A stretch of 64,000 bases of DNA from Thermoactinospora rubra. Its GTDB lineage: Bacteria > Actinomycetota > Actinomycetes > Streptosporangiales > Streptosporangiaceae. Position numbers and translations under genes: made by a program. The stretch lies in the NCBI RefSeq assembly GCF_002093975.1, contig NZ_KZ084330.1:1-64000 (forward strand), read 5' to 3'. Below are positions 32,732 through 40,796 of the stretch, one piece after another (the first letter of the stretch is position 1; every line of letters begins with the position of its first letter). The notes under the pieces were generated by a model that was not told the DNA's origin, searched no databases, and was given only the letters and a program-made list of their open reading frames with translations.

Positions 32732-33352
32732 ATGGCGTTGCCGACGGCGTTGTCGCCGCGATTCGTCCGCAGCCTGGCCGCCGTGGTGCTGGGCTGCGGA
32801 GCGTTGATGTTCACCGCCGCCTCCCCGGCGCTCGCGCATGACCGGCTCAAGAGCAGCTCGCCCGCCAAGGGCGCAGAGGTGGCCGAGGTGGAGCGGATCG
32901 AGCTGGAATACACCTCCCGCGTCAGGTTTCCCACGGTCGTCCTGCACGATCGGGACGGCCGCCAGGTCGCCCTGGGCAAGCCGGTGGTCGCCGGCCACAA
33001 GGTCGTCGCCGACGTGACCGAACGGCTGGCGCCGGGGGCCTACGTGATCGCCTGGCGGGTGGTGTCCTCCGACGGCCACCCGATCGAGGGGGAGACACCG
33101 TTCACGGTGGCCGGCCGGGCCACGCCCGCGTCCAGCGCGCAACCGTCTCCGGCCTCCTCTGCCGCTTCTCCTCCCGCGTCCCCTGCCGCCTCGCCGGCCG
33201 CTTCCCGGCAGGCGGGGGAGGACCTCGCCGCCGCCTCGCAGGGGCGGCCGGGCCTGCCCGGATGGCTGTGGGCGGTGGCGGCCGTGCTGGTGATCGCCGG
33301 GGTCGGGCTCTGGCTGCGCGCCCGGCGAGGGGACGGGCCGGACACGGCGTGA
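32732..33352 (+). CDS. copC: CopC domain copper-binding protein, membrane-anchored
   Basis: The 206-residue protein has a signal peptide cleaved at ASPALA, leaving His as the first mature residue (HDRLKSSSPAKGAEV), which is the copper ligand in CopC. The domain ends VVSSDGHPIEGETPFTV. A Ser/Pro/Ala linker and one C-terminal membrane helix (WLWAVAAVLVIAGVGLWL) anchor it outside the membrane. Start ATG 32732 is chosen for the signal peptide. The stop overlaps the GTG of the next gene, forming a copper-acquisition cluster with YcnI. Confidence 0.9.
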   Translation: MALPTALSPRFVRSLAAVVLGCGALMFTAASPALAHDRLKSSSPAKGAEVAEVERIELEYTSRVRFPTVVLHDRDGRQVALGKPVVAGHKVVADVTERLAPGAYVIAWRVVSSDGHPIEGETPFTVAGRATPASSAQPSPASSAASPPASPAASPAASRQAGEDLAAASQGRPGLPGWLWAVAAVLVIAGVGLWLRARRGDGPDTA

Positions 33353-33978
33353 GCGCCGGGCTCACCGCCCGGGCCGCCGCCCTCCCCGGCCACACCGGCC
33401 GGGGCGATGCCGTACGCGCCCGGCTGCCGCTGCGCATCGCGCGGGCGGGCGCGTTCTCGGTCGTGTGCCTGGGGCTGGCCGCCCTGGGTCATCACCTCGC
33501 CGGGGGGTCGGGCGTCACCGCCGGTACGGTGGCGCCCGGCTTCGCCGTCGTCGCGTCGGCGGCCGCTGTCCTCGCGGGACGGGAACGCCCGCCCGCGTTG
33601 GTCGTCGTGGCGCTGGGCGCGGCACAGCTGTTCCTGCACGGGCTGTTCACGTGGAACGCCGCACCGGCGGCGGGCCTGCCGCACCGTGGCGGGCTGGTCG
33701 TCGACGCGGGCATGACACTGGGCCACCTGACCGCCACGCTCATCACCGGGTGGTGGCTGGCGCGTGGCGAGGCGGCGCTGTGGTCGTTGCTGCGCATCGC
33801 CGGCGCGCGTGCCGTACGGCGCCTGCGGGCGTTGCCGGCCTCCACGACAGCCTCCACGCTTCCGGAACCGCCCGCCCGGCCGCCCGCGCCGGACCGGGGT
33901 CCGCGGCGCCCGCACCCGGGCCGCCTGCTGCGGCACGCGGTCGTCCGCCGAGGTCCTCCCTTTCTCGCCGGTTCGTGA
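33349..33978 (+). CDS. Polytopic membrane protein, paralogue of the one at 32065-32631
   Basis: The 209-residue protein starts at a GTG inside the copC stop (GTGA), with about four hydrophobic segments and a Pro/Arg-rich C-terminal tail. Conserved positions include LGHHLAGG, QLFLHGLFTW and MTLGHLTATLITGWWLARGE. Coupling to copC and repeated His-Gly or His-His sites near membrane ends suggest it works with CopC in copper transfer. It is not a CopD by sequence, and no established function is known to me. Confidence 0.65.
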   Translation: MSAGLTARAAALPGHTGRGDAVRARLPLRIARAGAFSVVCLGLAALGHHLAGGSGVTAGTVAPGFAVVASAAAVLAGRERPPALVVVALGAAQLFLHGLFTWNAAPAAGLPHRGGLVVDAGMTLGHLTATLITGWWLARGEAALWSLLRIAGARAVRRLRALPASTTASTLPEPPARPPAPDRGPRRPHPGRLLRHAVVRRGPPFLAGS

Positions 33979-34016
33979 AGTCCCACACTCCACACCCGCG
34001 ACGAAAGGGAGATCGC

Positions 34017-34739
34017 ATGTCTGTTCGTACGGCCTGCCGCAGGGCGGGCGTCGTCGCCGCGGCCGCCGCCGCGCTCGTCGCCGGCTCGGCCCTGCCCGCG
34101 CTGGCCCACGTCACGATCCAGCCGGGCACCGCACCCAAGGGCGGCTGGACCAAGATCGCCTTCCGTGTGCCCAACGAGCGCGACGACGCCTCCACCACCA
34201 AGCTCGAGGTGAGCTTCCCCACCGACCACCCGCTGGCGTTCGTGTCGGTCAAGCCGGTTCCGGGCTGGGACGTCAAGGTGGCCGAGGGCAAGCTGCCCAA
34301 GCCGGTGGCCTCGGAGGAGGGCGAGATCACCGAGGCCGTCCTCAAGATCACCTGGTCGGGCGGCAAGATCGAGCCGGGCCAGTTCCAGGAGTTCGAGGTG
34401 TCGGCGGGGCCGCTGCCCAAGGACGTCGACCGGCTGTTCTTCCCCGCCACGCAGACGTACTCCAGTGGCGAGGTGGTCAGGTGGGCCGACGAGCCGAAGG
34501 CCGACGGCTCCGAGGCCGATCACCCGGTCCCGGTCCTCAAGCTGGTCGCCGCCGCCGACGATCACCAGGCGGGTACGGCGCCGTCGCCGTCGGCCGTCCC
34601 GTCCAAGCAGGCCGGGGCGGTGGCCGTCACGGCTTCCTCCGGCGACACCACCGCCCGGGTCCTCGGCGCGCTGGGCATCGTGATCGGCCTTGCCGGCGCC
34701 GGTCTCGGCGTGCTGGGCCTGCGGCGCTCGCGAAGCTGA
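34017..34739 (+). CDS. ycnI: YcnI family copper-binding protein (DUF1775)
   Basis: The 240-residue protein has a signal peptide ending LPALA, then mature AHVTIQPGTAPKGGWTKIAFRVPNE, the YcnI start with an N-terminal His ligand. PVPGWDVKV and SGEVVRWADEP are also family marks. A Thr/Pro linker and a C-terminal helix (LGALGIVIGLAGAGLGVLGL) anchor it. The ATG at 34017 follows AAAGGGAGA. It sits 38 bases after the membrane protein and completes the copC-ycnI cluster. Confidence 0.92.
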   Translation: MSVRTACRRAGVVAAAAAALVAGSALPALAHVTIQPGTAPKGGWTKIAFRVPNERDDASTTKLEVSFPTDHPLAFVSVKPVPGWDVKVAEGKLPKPVASEEGEITEAVLKITWSGGKIEPGQFQEFEVSAGPLPKDVDRLFFPATQTYSSGEVVRWADEPKADGSEADHPVPVLKLVAAADDHQAGTAPSPSAVPSKQAGAVAVTASSGDTTARVLGALGIVIGLAGAGLGVLGLRRSRS

Positions 34740-34751
34740 CGGTCCGGAATC

Positions 34752-34794
34752 CGGCCGGTCTCCCGGGACGCCCGCCGTACCGGGAGACCGGCCG
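34752..34794 (+). terminator. Perfect 15-bp hairpin between ycnI and the NarL-type operon
   Basis: CGGCCGGTCTCCCGG (34752-34766) and CCGGGAGACCGGCCG (34780-34794) are exact inverted copies with a 13-base loop. Both flanking genes converge here. There is no T-run, but the stem is strong enough to act as a bidirectional terminator. Confidence 0.6.
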
Positions 34795-34909
34795 CACCGT
34801 CATTCCGCGCCCCCGGTCGTCCCGGACGCCTGAACGGCCGGGAACCGGCTCACTGGTGCACCATCGCCGGTGCGCGTCCGGGAGGGACGTCGCCGGCGGT
34901 CGCAGGCTG

Positions 34910-35578
34910 TCAGCGTGGCCTGTCGCTGGCGTCGACGAGGCCGGAGCGGTGGGCGATGACCGCGAGCTGCGTGCGGTCGCGGGCGTGCAGCTTGGCCAGC
35001 AGTCGGCTGACGTAGGTGCGGGCGGTGGCGGGACTGACGAACAGCGCCCGTCCGATCTCCTCGTTGCTGTCACCGTGGCCGATGCGAATCAGGACGGCCA
35101 GCTCGCGCTCGGTGAGCGTCGCCAGCCGCGGGTCCGGCCGGGGTGGTCTCGGAGCCGCGGCGAGGTGTTCCATGACCCGCCGGGCGATCGGCGGGGACAG
35201 GACGTTGTCGCCGGCCGCCGCGGTGTGGACGGCCTTGCGCAGTTCGTCGGCCGGGGTGTCCTTCAGCAGATAGCCGGCCGCGCCGAGGGTGACGGCCTCG
35301 ACGATCTCGTCCTCGTCGTCGAAGGTGGTCAGGACCAGCACCCGCACGCTCGCGAGGGCGGGGTCGGAGCGGATCGCCGCGATCGCCTCGAGCCCGCCCA
35401 TCCCCGGCATGCGGATGTCCACGAGGGCAACGTCGGGACGGAACGCCCGCACCTGGGACAGCCCGGTGTGTCCGTCGGCGGCCTCGGCGACGACGGCGAT
35501 GCCGGGATCGTTCTCCAGCAGCGCCCGCACCCCGGTGCGGACCAGTTCCTGGTCGTCGACCAGCACGACGCGGATCAT
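34910..35578 (-). CDS. NarL/LuxR-family response regulator
   Basis: The 222-residue protein has a receiver domain (acidic DDQ near 9, phosphoacceptor in VALVDIRMPGMGG near Asp53, Lys in YLLKDTP). A LuxR helix-turn-helix spans about 150-210 (LTERELAVLIRIGHGDSNEEIGRALFVSPATARTYVSRLL). The ATG at 35578 overlaps the kinase stop (ATGA), so kinase and regulator are coupled. Targets are unknown. Confidence 0.93.
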   Translation of the reverse strand: MIRVVLVDDQELVRTGVRALLENDPGIAVVAEAADGHTGLSQVRAFRPDVALVDIRMPGMGGLEAIAAIRSDPALASVRVLVLTTFDDEDEIVEAVTLGAAGYLLKDTPADELRKAVHTAAAGDNVLSPPIARRVMEHLAAAPRPPRPDPRLATLTERELAVLIRIGHGDSNEEIGRALFVSPATARTYVSRLLAKLHARDRTQLAVIAHRSGLVDASDRPR

Positions 35579-36720
35579 GACGGGCCCTCCAGCGGGAGCT
35601 CGGCGCGGACGACGAACCCGCCCTCCTCGCGGCGCGCGGTCAGGGTGCCGCCGAGGGATCGAGCCCGTTCCGACATGCCCGCTATGCCGTGACCCATGGG
35701 CACGGCCGCGGGCACGGCCGTGCCGTCGTCGGCGACGCACAGGTGGAGGGCGCCTCCTTCGACGCGCCCGGTGATGCTCAGCCGTGTCGCCGCGGAATGC
35801 CGGACGACGTTCGTGACGGCTTCCTGCGCGATCCGGTAGGCGGCGGCGTCGACGGTGTCCGGGAGCCGGCCGGGGACGCTCACCGCGGTCTCGACCGCGA
35901 TCCCGGCGGCCCGGGCGGTGTCGGCCAGGCTCTCGAGGTTCGACAGCGACGCGGAGGACCGCGGCGGCTCCCCCGGGGTGCGCAGCAGCGCGACGGTCCT
36001 CCTGAGCTCGCGCATGGTACGGGTGGCGGCGTCCCTGATCAGGCCGAGCGCGTCGGCCACGGCCGCCTGGTCGCGGGAGAGCGCTTCCCTGGCGACGTCC
36101 GCGTGGAGGGAGATCACCGACACCGTGTGCCCGATCGAGTCGTGCAGGTCACGTGCGATCGCCAGCCGTTCGGCATGGACCCGCCGCTCGGCCTCCTGGG
36201 CGTACTGGCGGGCGGTGAGCTCGGCGATCTGACGCTGCTGGGCCTGCTGGGACCGCCGGCTGCGGACGCCGTCGCCCAGCGCGACGGCGGCCGCCATCAA
36301 CGCGAGATGCGGGATGAGGTCGTAGCCGACGACGAACGCGGCGTCCTGCCCCTCCAGCAGGCGGAAGAGCAGGGAGAACCCCACCACGGTCAGCGCCGTG
36401 ACCACCGCGGCCCGCAGGCGTCCCGCCTCCGCGGCCGAGAACAGGGCCGCCGCCACCGGAACCGCCAGGCCCACCGCGGGGTATCCGGCCGCGTAGTACG
36501 CGAAGAGTCCGAGCGCGCTCAGCGCCAGCACGGTCCGCGGATGGTGCCGCCGGATCAGCATCAGCGCCCCGAGCCCGGCCGCCCACACGTACGCCAGGGC
36601 GTCGGGGTGCTGGCGGCCGCCTTGCCCCGCCGAGATCACCACGGAGACGGCCAGCGTGACACCGGCTCCCACCAGCGCGTCGACACCCCGGGGTGGGATT
36701 CGGACACGTCGACTGGTCAT
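35575..36720 (-). CDS. Sensor histidine kinase (NarL-partner, HisKA_3 type)
   Basis: The 381-residue protein has about four to five membrane segments in the first 150 residues. The phosphoacceptor motif is ERLAIARDLHDSIGHTVSVISL near 190-210. The ATPase has the N-box-like EAVTNVVRHSAATR and the G1 motif VADDGTAVP. It transfers phosphate to the following regulator. The divergent membrane gene starts 131 bases away across a 15-base hairpin-forming repeat. Confidence 0.92.
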   Translation of the reverse strand: MTSRRVRIPPRGVDALVGAGVTLAVSVVISAGQGGRQHPDALAYVWAAGLGALMLIRRHHPRTVLALSALGLFAYYAAGYPAVGLAVPVAAALFSAAEAGRLRAAVVTALTVVGFSLLFRLLEGQDAAFVVGYDLIPHLALMAAAVALGDGVRSRRSQQAQQRQIAELTARQYAQEAERRVHAERLAIARDLHDSIGHTVSVISLHADVAREALSRDQAAVADALGLIRDAATRTMRELRRTVALLRTPGEPPRSSASLSNLESLADTARAAGIAVETAVSVPGRLPDTVDAAAYRIAQEAVTNVVRHSAATRLSITGRVEGGALHLCVADDGTAVPAAVPMGHGIAGMSERARSLGGTLTARREEGGFVVRAELPLEGPS

Positions 36721-36755
36721 GCCATCACCCTACGATCGCCCTCACGAGGGGATCC

Positions 36756-36791
36756 ACGTCGAGAAGCGACGCCGGTGTCGCCTCTCGACGT
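36756..36791. promoter_or_regulatory. Long inverted repeat between kinase and membrane-protein genes
   Basis: ACGTCGAGAAGCGAC (36756-36770) and GTCGCCTCTCGACGT (36777-36791) match over 14 of 15 bases with a 6-base loop. It lies between divergent starts, so a terminator role is unlikely. A dyad operator or an RNA hairpin in the leader of the + strand gene is possible. Confidence 0.5.
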
Positions 36792-36851
36792 ATCCCGGTC
36801 GCGACCCGATGCGGATGTCCAGACGCCCCCCGGCCTCCTACCGTCACGAGG

Positions 36852-37307
36852 GTGACCAATCCTCATGAGCCCGTACGACAGCGCCACCGCCTCGGACTTC
36901 CGATGGCCGCGATCATCGGGCTGGCGCTGCTCGCCGTTCCCCGCGTCGTGCTGCACGATCTCGGCGTCCTTCAGGAGGGCACGTTCGTCAACGCCGTCTT
37001 CGTCTTCCTCCCGCCCCTGGTGTGGATCGGCGTGGCCGTCTGGACGCGGGTGCCCAACCCGTTCCTGACGCTGCTCACGGTCGGCGCCTGCTACGGGGTC
37101 TTCCTTGCCGTGACGCACCAGCTGCTGTGGGGCGCCGCCTGGGGTGAGGCCGGGCCGTCGCTGGGCGGCAACCTCCGCGACCTCGCGCCGGGCGTCCAGG
37201 CGGTGCTGCTGCGTGGCTTCGCGGTTGTCAGCAGCCTGTTCACCGGAGTGGTCGTCGGGGCGCTGTCCGGACTCGTCGCCTGGGTCGCCCGCCGGGTCCT
37301 CAGGTAG
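36852..37307 (+). CDS. Small four-helix membrane protein, unknown
   Basis: The 151-residue protein, from the GTG at 36852, has four hydrophobic segments (MAAIIGLALLAVPRVVLHDL, VFLPPLVWIGVAVW, LTVGACYGVFLAVTHQLLWG, SSLFTGVVVGALSGLVAWV). A start at ATG 36903 is possible. It is divergent from the two-component genes, which suggests it is their target or an accessory. No family is recognised. Its last 8 bases overlap the convergent TetR gene. Confidence 0.6.
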   Translation: MTNPHEPVRQRHRLGLPMAAIIGLALLAVPRVVLHDLGVLQEGTFVNAVFVFLPPLVWIGVAVWTRVPNPFLTLLTVGACYGVFLAVTHQLLWGAAWGEAGPSLGGNLRDLAPGVQAVLLRGFAVVSSLFTGVVVGALSGLVAWVARRVLR

Positions 37308-37983
37308 GGGCACTCGCCTGAGCGGCCGCGTCCCGCTCCGCCAGCAGCCGCGCCGTCTCCTGCGACACCTCGGTCGCCAGCACCGCCGCCACCACGTCGA
37401 TGAGATGGCTGGTGAACAGCCGGTCGTCGCGCCCCTCCGGCCCGCCCGCCCGGCGCGCCAGCTCGACGTGGGTCACCCGGATGGCCATGAACCGCTGGTG
37501 CAGCCGCCGTACCGCCACCTCGGGCAGCAGCGGCGCGACCAGCGCCCGCCACCGGTTGACGCTTGTGTCGGCCTCGGGGTCCATGGGCAGGTCGCGGCGG
37601 CGGTGCACGATCTCCTCCATGATCCGCAGGTAGGCGCGCCCGCCGTCCGGATCGGCGAGCTTGGCGGCCAGCGGCCGCACCAGCGCCCCCGCCAGCGCCC
37701 GCCGAGCCGCCGCCGCGTCGGGGAAGCCCGCGGGACCGGCGGCGGCCTCGTACTCGTCGAGCAGGCGATGGCGGTGCCGCTCGATGCCCGGCTGGTGCTT
37801 GGCCAGCACCGCGCGCAGCAGCCCGGCCCGGTCGCCGAAGTGGTACTGCAGCGCGGTCGAGTTCCGCTGCCCGGCCGCCGCGTTGATCTCCCGCAGCGAG
37901 ACGGCCTCGATCCCGCGCTCGGCGAACAGCTGCTCGGCGGCGCTGACGAGGCGGCGGCAGGTGGCCTCGGCGCTGGGCGGCAT
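37300..37983 (-). CDS. TetR family transcriptional regulator
   Basis: The 227-residue protein has an N-terminal helix-turn-helix (about 7-55, with CRRLVSAAEQLFAERGIEAVSLREINAAAG, then NSTALQYHFGDRAGLLRAVL) and a large helical ligand domain. The divergent acyl-CoA dehydrogenase gene starts 78 bases away. Between them is an 18-base palindrome, so it likely represses both. The effector could be an acyl-CoA. Confidence 0.9.
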   Translation of the reverse strand: MPPSAEATCRRLVSAAEQLFAERGIEAVSLREINAAAGQRNSTALQYHFGDRAGLLRAVLAKHQPGIERHRHRLLDEYEAAAGPAGFPDAAAARRALAGALVRPLAAKLADPDGGRAYLRIMEEIVHRRRDLPMDPEADTSVNRWRALVAPLLPEVAVRRLHQRFMAIRVTHVELARRAGGPEGRDDRLFTSHLIDVVAAVLATEVSQETARLLAERDAAAQASAPT

Positions 37984-38026
37984 GCCATCCCTCCCTTGTC
38001 CTGAAATATCCTCATCGCTAGCCTAA

Positions 38027-38044
38027 TTAAGGCAGACGCCTTAA
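38027..38044. promoter_or_regulatory. 18-bp palindrome, candidate TetR operator
   Basis: TTAAGGCAGACGCCTTAA has perfect 7-base arms around AGAC. It ends 17 bases before the acyl-CoA dehydrogenase ATG and is 43 bases from the TetR start, a normal place for a shared operator. Confidence 0.75.
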
Positions 38045-38060
38045 AACGATAGGGATGCCC

Positions 38061-39299
38061 ATGGCCATCGACTTCACGCTCGCCCCCGAGCACGAGGAGA
38101 TCCGCAAACGGGTCAGGACCTTCATCCAGGAGACCGTGGTCCCGGCCGTGAAACCCTTCGAGGGCTCCGAGGACAGGGCACTCAAGCGCGAGGAGTACCT
38201 CCACACGATCCTCGACCTGCGCCGCCAGGCCCGCGAGCAGGGGCTGTGGCTGCCGCACATGCCCAAGGAGTGGGGCGGCATGGGCCTGGGGCACGTCGAG
38301 CTGGCCATGGTGCAGGCCGAGGCCGCCAGGACCAGGCTGGGGCCGTGGATCCTCAACTGCGCCGCGCCCGACGAGGGCAACATGCACACGCTGCTGCACT
38401 GGGGGACCGACGAGCAGAAGGAGAAGTACCTGCGGCCGCTCACCGAAGGGCGCGTGATGTCGTGCTTCGCGATGACCGAGCCCGAGGTGGCCGGATCGGA
38501 CCCGACGCTGATCCGCACCACCGCCGTCCGGGACGGCGACGAGTGGGTCATCAACGGGCACAAGTGGTTCATCTCCAACGCCCGCCGCGCGAGCTTCGCC
38601 ATCCTCATCGCGCGCACCGAGCTCGACGTGCCCGAGGGCCGGCGGGGCGCGACCACCGCGTTCCTCGTCGACCTGCCCCAGGAGGGCTGGAACGACGTGC
38701 GTGAGGTCGAGACCATGCACGGCTCGACCGGGCACAGCGAGATCGTCATCACCGACCTGCGCGTGCCCGACGGCCAGATCCTCGGCGGCCGGGGCAACGG
38801 CCACCGGCTGGGGCAGTACCGCCTCGGCCCGGCGCGCCTGGCCCACTGCATGCGCTGGATCGCCCAGGCCGAGACCGCGCTGGACATGATGGTCGACCGC
38901 GCGCTGAACCGCTACAGCCACGGCTCGCTGCTGGCCGACAAACAGGGCATCCAGTGGCTCATCGCCGACTCGGCGATGGAGCTGTACCAGTGCAAGCTCA
39001 TGGTCCTGCACGCCGCCTACAAGATCGACAAGGGTGAGGACTTCCGCACCGAGGTGTCGATGGCCAAGCACTTCGTCGCAGGCAGCCTCAACCGGATCAT
39101 CGACCGCGCGATCCAGGTCCACGGCGCGCTCGGCTACTCCACCGACACCCCGCTGGCCCACATGTTCCAGCACGCCCGCTGGGCCCGCTTCGCCGACGGC
39201 GCCGACGAGATCCACCAGATGCGCATCGCCCAGCGCACGATCGCCGCCTACCAGGCCACCGGCTCCACGGCCGCCGCGACGGGAGGGCTGCCGCTGTGA
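38061..39299 (+). CDS. Acyl-CoA dehydrogenase
   Basis: The 412-residue flavoenzyme has N-terminal helices (IDFTLAPEHEEIRKRVRTFI), the flavin-contacting MSCFAMTEPEVAGSDP and WVINGHKWFISNA, and C-terminal IQVHGALGYSTDTPLAHMFQ. It oxidises an acyl-CoA at C2-C3. The second ATG (38061) is used because AGGGA lies 5 bases upstream. It is coupled by GTGA to an SDR gene. The shape is that of actinobacterial FadE-like enzymes with unknown chain preference. Confidence 0.93.
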   Translation: MAIDFTLAPEHEEIRKRVRTFIQETVVPAVKPFEGSEDRALKREEYLHTILDLRRQAREQGLWLPHMPKEWGGMGLGHVELAMVQAEAARTRLGPWILNCAAPDEGNMHTLLHWGTDEQKEKYLRPLTEGRVMSCFAMTEPEVAGSDPTLIRTTAVRDGDEWVINGHKWFISNARRASFAILIARTELDVPEGRRGATTAFLVDLPQEGWNDVREVETMHGSTGHSEIVITDLRVPDGQILGGRGNGHRLGQYRLGPARLAHCMRWIAQAETALDMMVDRALNRYSHGSLLADKQGIQWLIADSAMELYQCKLMVLHAAYKIDKGEDFRTEVSMAKHFVAGSLNRIIDRAIQVHGALGYSTDTPLAHMFQHARWARFADGADEIHQMRIAQRTIAAYQATGSTAAATGGLPL

Positions 39300-40027
39300 A
39301 GGTCGCGCTGATCACCGGCGGCGGCAGTGGCATCGGCGCCGCCGTCGCGCGCCGCCTGGCCGCCGAGGGCGCCCGGCTCGTCCTCGCCGACGTCGACGAG
39401 GCCGCGGGCAAGGCCGTCGCGTCCGAGCTCGACGCGCTGTTCGTGCGCTGCGACGTGTCCCGGCTGGCCGACAACCAGGCGGCGGTGGCCGCCGCCATGT
39501 CCGAGTACGGCCGGCTCGACCTGGCCTTCCTCAACGCCGGCGTCGCCACCAAATGCGGCATAGGCGATGACTTCGACCCCGAGCGCTACCGCCTGGCCAT
39601 GGGCGTCAACCTCGACGGCGTTGTGTACGGCGTGCACGCCGCACTCCCCGCGCTGCGGCGGAGCGGCGGCGGCACCATCGTGGCCACCTCCAGCATGGCC
39701 GGCATCGTCGGCATCCCCGGCGATCCCATCTACGCCGCCAACAAGCACGCCGTGGTGGGCCTGGTCCGCTCGCTGGGCCCCGACCTCGCCCCGTTCGGCG
39801 TCAAGGTCCAGGCCCTGTGCCCGTCCTTCGCCGACACCCCCATCCTCGGCGAGGACGGCAAGGCGCTGCTGGACGAGATGGGCTTTCCGGTGCTGGACGT
39901 CTCGGAGGTGGTCGACGCCTTCATGAAGCTGCTGGCCAGCGAGGGCACGGGCGAGTGCTGGTTCGTGGTCCCCGGGCGGGAGAGCGAGCCGTTCGCCTTC
40001 CGCCGGGCGCCCGGCCCGCGCGTCTGA
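39296..40027 (+). CDS. Short-chain dehydrogenase/reductase
   Basis: The 243-residue SDR has the cofactor loop ITGGGSGIGAAVARRL (residues 6-21), DVDEAAGKAVA with an Asp suggesting NAD preference, NAGVATKCG, and catalytic Ser (ATSSMAG), Tyr and Lys (YAANKHAVVGL). It starts at a GTG in the stop of the acyl-CoA dehydrogenase gene. The pair may perform successive steps of an acyl-CoA or alcohol degradation. Confidence 0.92.
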   Translation: MKVALITGGGSGIGAAVARRLAAEGARLVLADVDEAAGKAVASELDALFVRCDVSRLADNQAAVAAAMSEYGRLDLAFLNAGVATKCGIGDDFDPERYRLAMGVNLDGVVYGVHAALPALRRSGGGTIVATSSMAGIVGIPGDPIYAANKHAVVGLVRSLGPDLAPFGVKVQALCPSFADTPILGEDGKALLDEMGFPVLDVSEVVDAFMKLLASEGTGECWFVVPGRESEPFAFRRAPGPRV

Positions 40028-40031
40028 ACGC

Positions 40032-40094
40032 CCGGGACGTCTGGAACGCCTGGAACATCTGGGACGCCTGGAACATCTGGAACGTCTGGAAACG
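40032..40094. repeat. Seven 9-bp tandem repeats, consensus CTGGAACRY
   Basis: Units in exact 9-base register run from 40032 (CCGGGACGT) through CTGGAACGC, CTGGAACAT, CTGGGACGC, CTGGAACAT and CTGGAACGT to CTGGAAACG at 40086-40094. They fill the 79-base gap between convergent SDR and phosphatase genes. One frame would read repeated Trp-Asn codons, but no gene uses it. Confidence 0.9.
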
Positions 40095-40106
40095 CCGCCC
40101 GGCCGG

Positions 40107-40796
40107 TCACGGCTCGGTCAGGCGGGCGCGCAGCCGGGTGCCGACGGAGGGCAGCAGGCCCAGGTACGGCGCCGCCCCGCCGTACCTGTCACGCAGGTAG
40201 GCGAGGGTCTCCAGCATGGTCTCCTCGGTGGCCTGGGCCCACAGGCCCTCCGCCGGACGGGACCGGCCGTCCCGGCTGCGCGCGTAGTCGCGGGCGATGC
40301 GGTCCTCCGGGACGCCCGCCAGCGTGAGCGCCAGCGCGACGGCCAGCCCGGTGCGGTCCCGGCCGGCGTGGCAGTGCAGGAGCACGCAGCCCGGCGGGGC
40401 CAGGGCGATCGCGGTCATGACCCGGGCCAGCCGCTCCGCGCCCCGGTCGAGGATCGCGCGGTAGATGGCGGGCAGCGTGTCGCCCATCGCCTCCAGGACG
40501 CTGTCCTCCTCGCGCAGGACCGGCAGGTTGCGGTAGCACGGGTGGCCGGCCAGCGGGCTGGGGTCGGCCGCGCACTCGGCGGGCAGCCGCAGGTCGACGA
40601 CGAGCCGCACGCCGTACGCGAGCGCGGCGCGGGCGCCCTGCCGGCGGAGGCGGTCCGCACGCACCAGGGCGCCCGCCCTGACCCGGCCGCCCCACACGGT
40701 GGGCAGGCCGCCCAGGTCACGGGCGTTGTCACACCCGGGCCACGACAGCACGCCCGCCCCGGCGCCCGTCCCCGCCCTTGTTCCCGCACCGGTCAC
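40107..40796 (-). CDS. Tyrosine-protein phosphatase (DSP/PTP fold)
   Basis: The 229-residue protein starts at a GTG overlapping the GH20 stop (GTGA). Motifs are NARDLGGLPT, a general-acid region after RADRLRR, and the P-loop HCHAGRDRTG (CX5R) near residue 150. It belongs to the bacterial tyrosine/serine phosphatase group (PF13350). As the last gene of the galactoside operon it may dephosphorylate a sugar phosphate, a nucleotide or a protein. The substrate is not known. Confidence 0.88.
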   Translation of the reverse strand: MTGAGTRAGTGAGAGVLSWPGCDNARDLGGLPTVWGGRVRAGALVRADRLRRQGARAALAYGVRLVVDLRLPAECAADPSPLAGHPCYRNLPVLREEDSVLEAMGDTLPAIYRAILDRGAERLARVMTAIALAPPGCVLLHCHAGRDRTGLAVALALTLAGVPEDRIARDYARSRDGRSRPAEGLWAQATEETMLETLAYLRDRYGGAAPYLGLLPSVGTRLRARLTEP

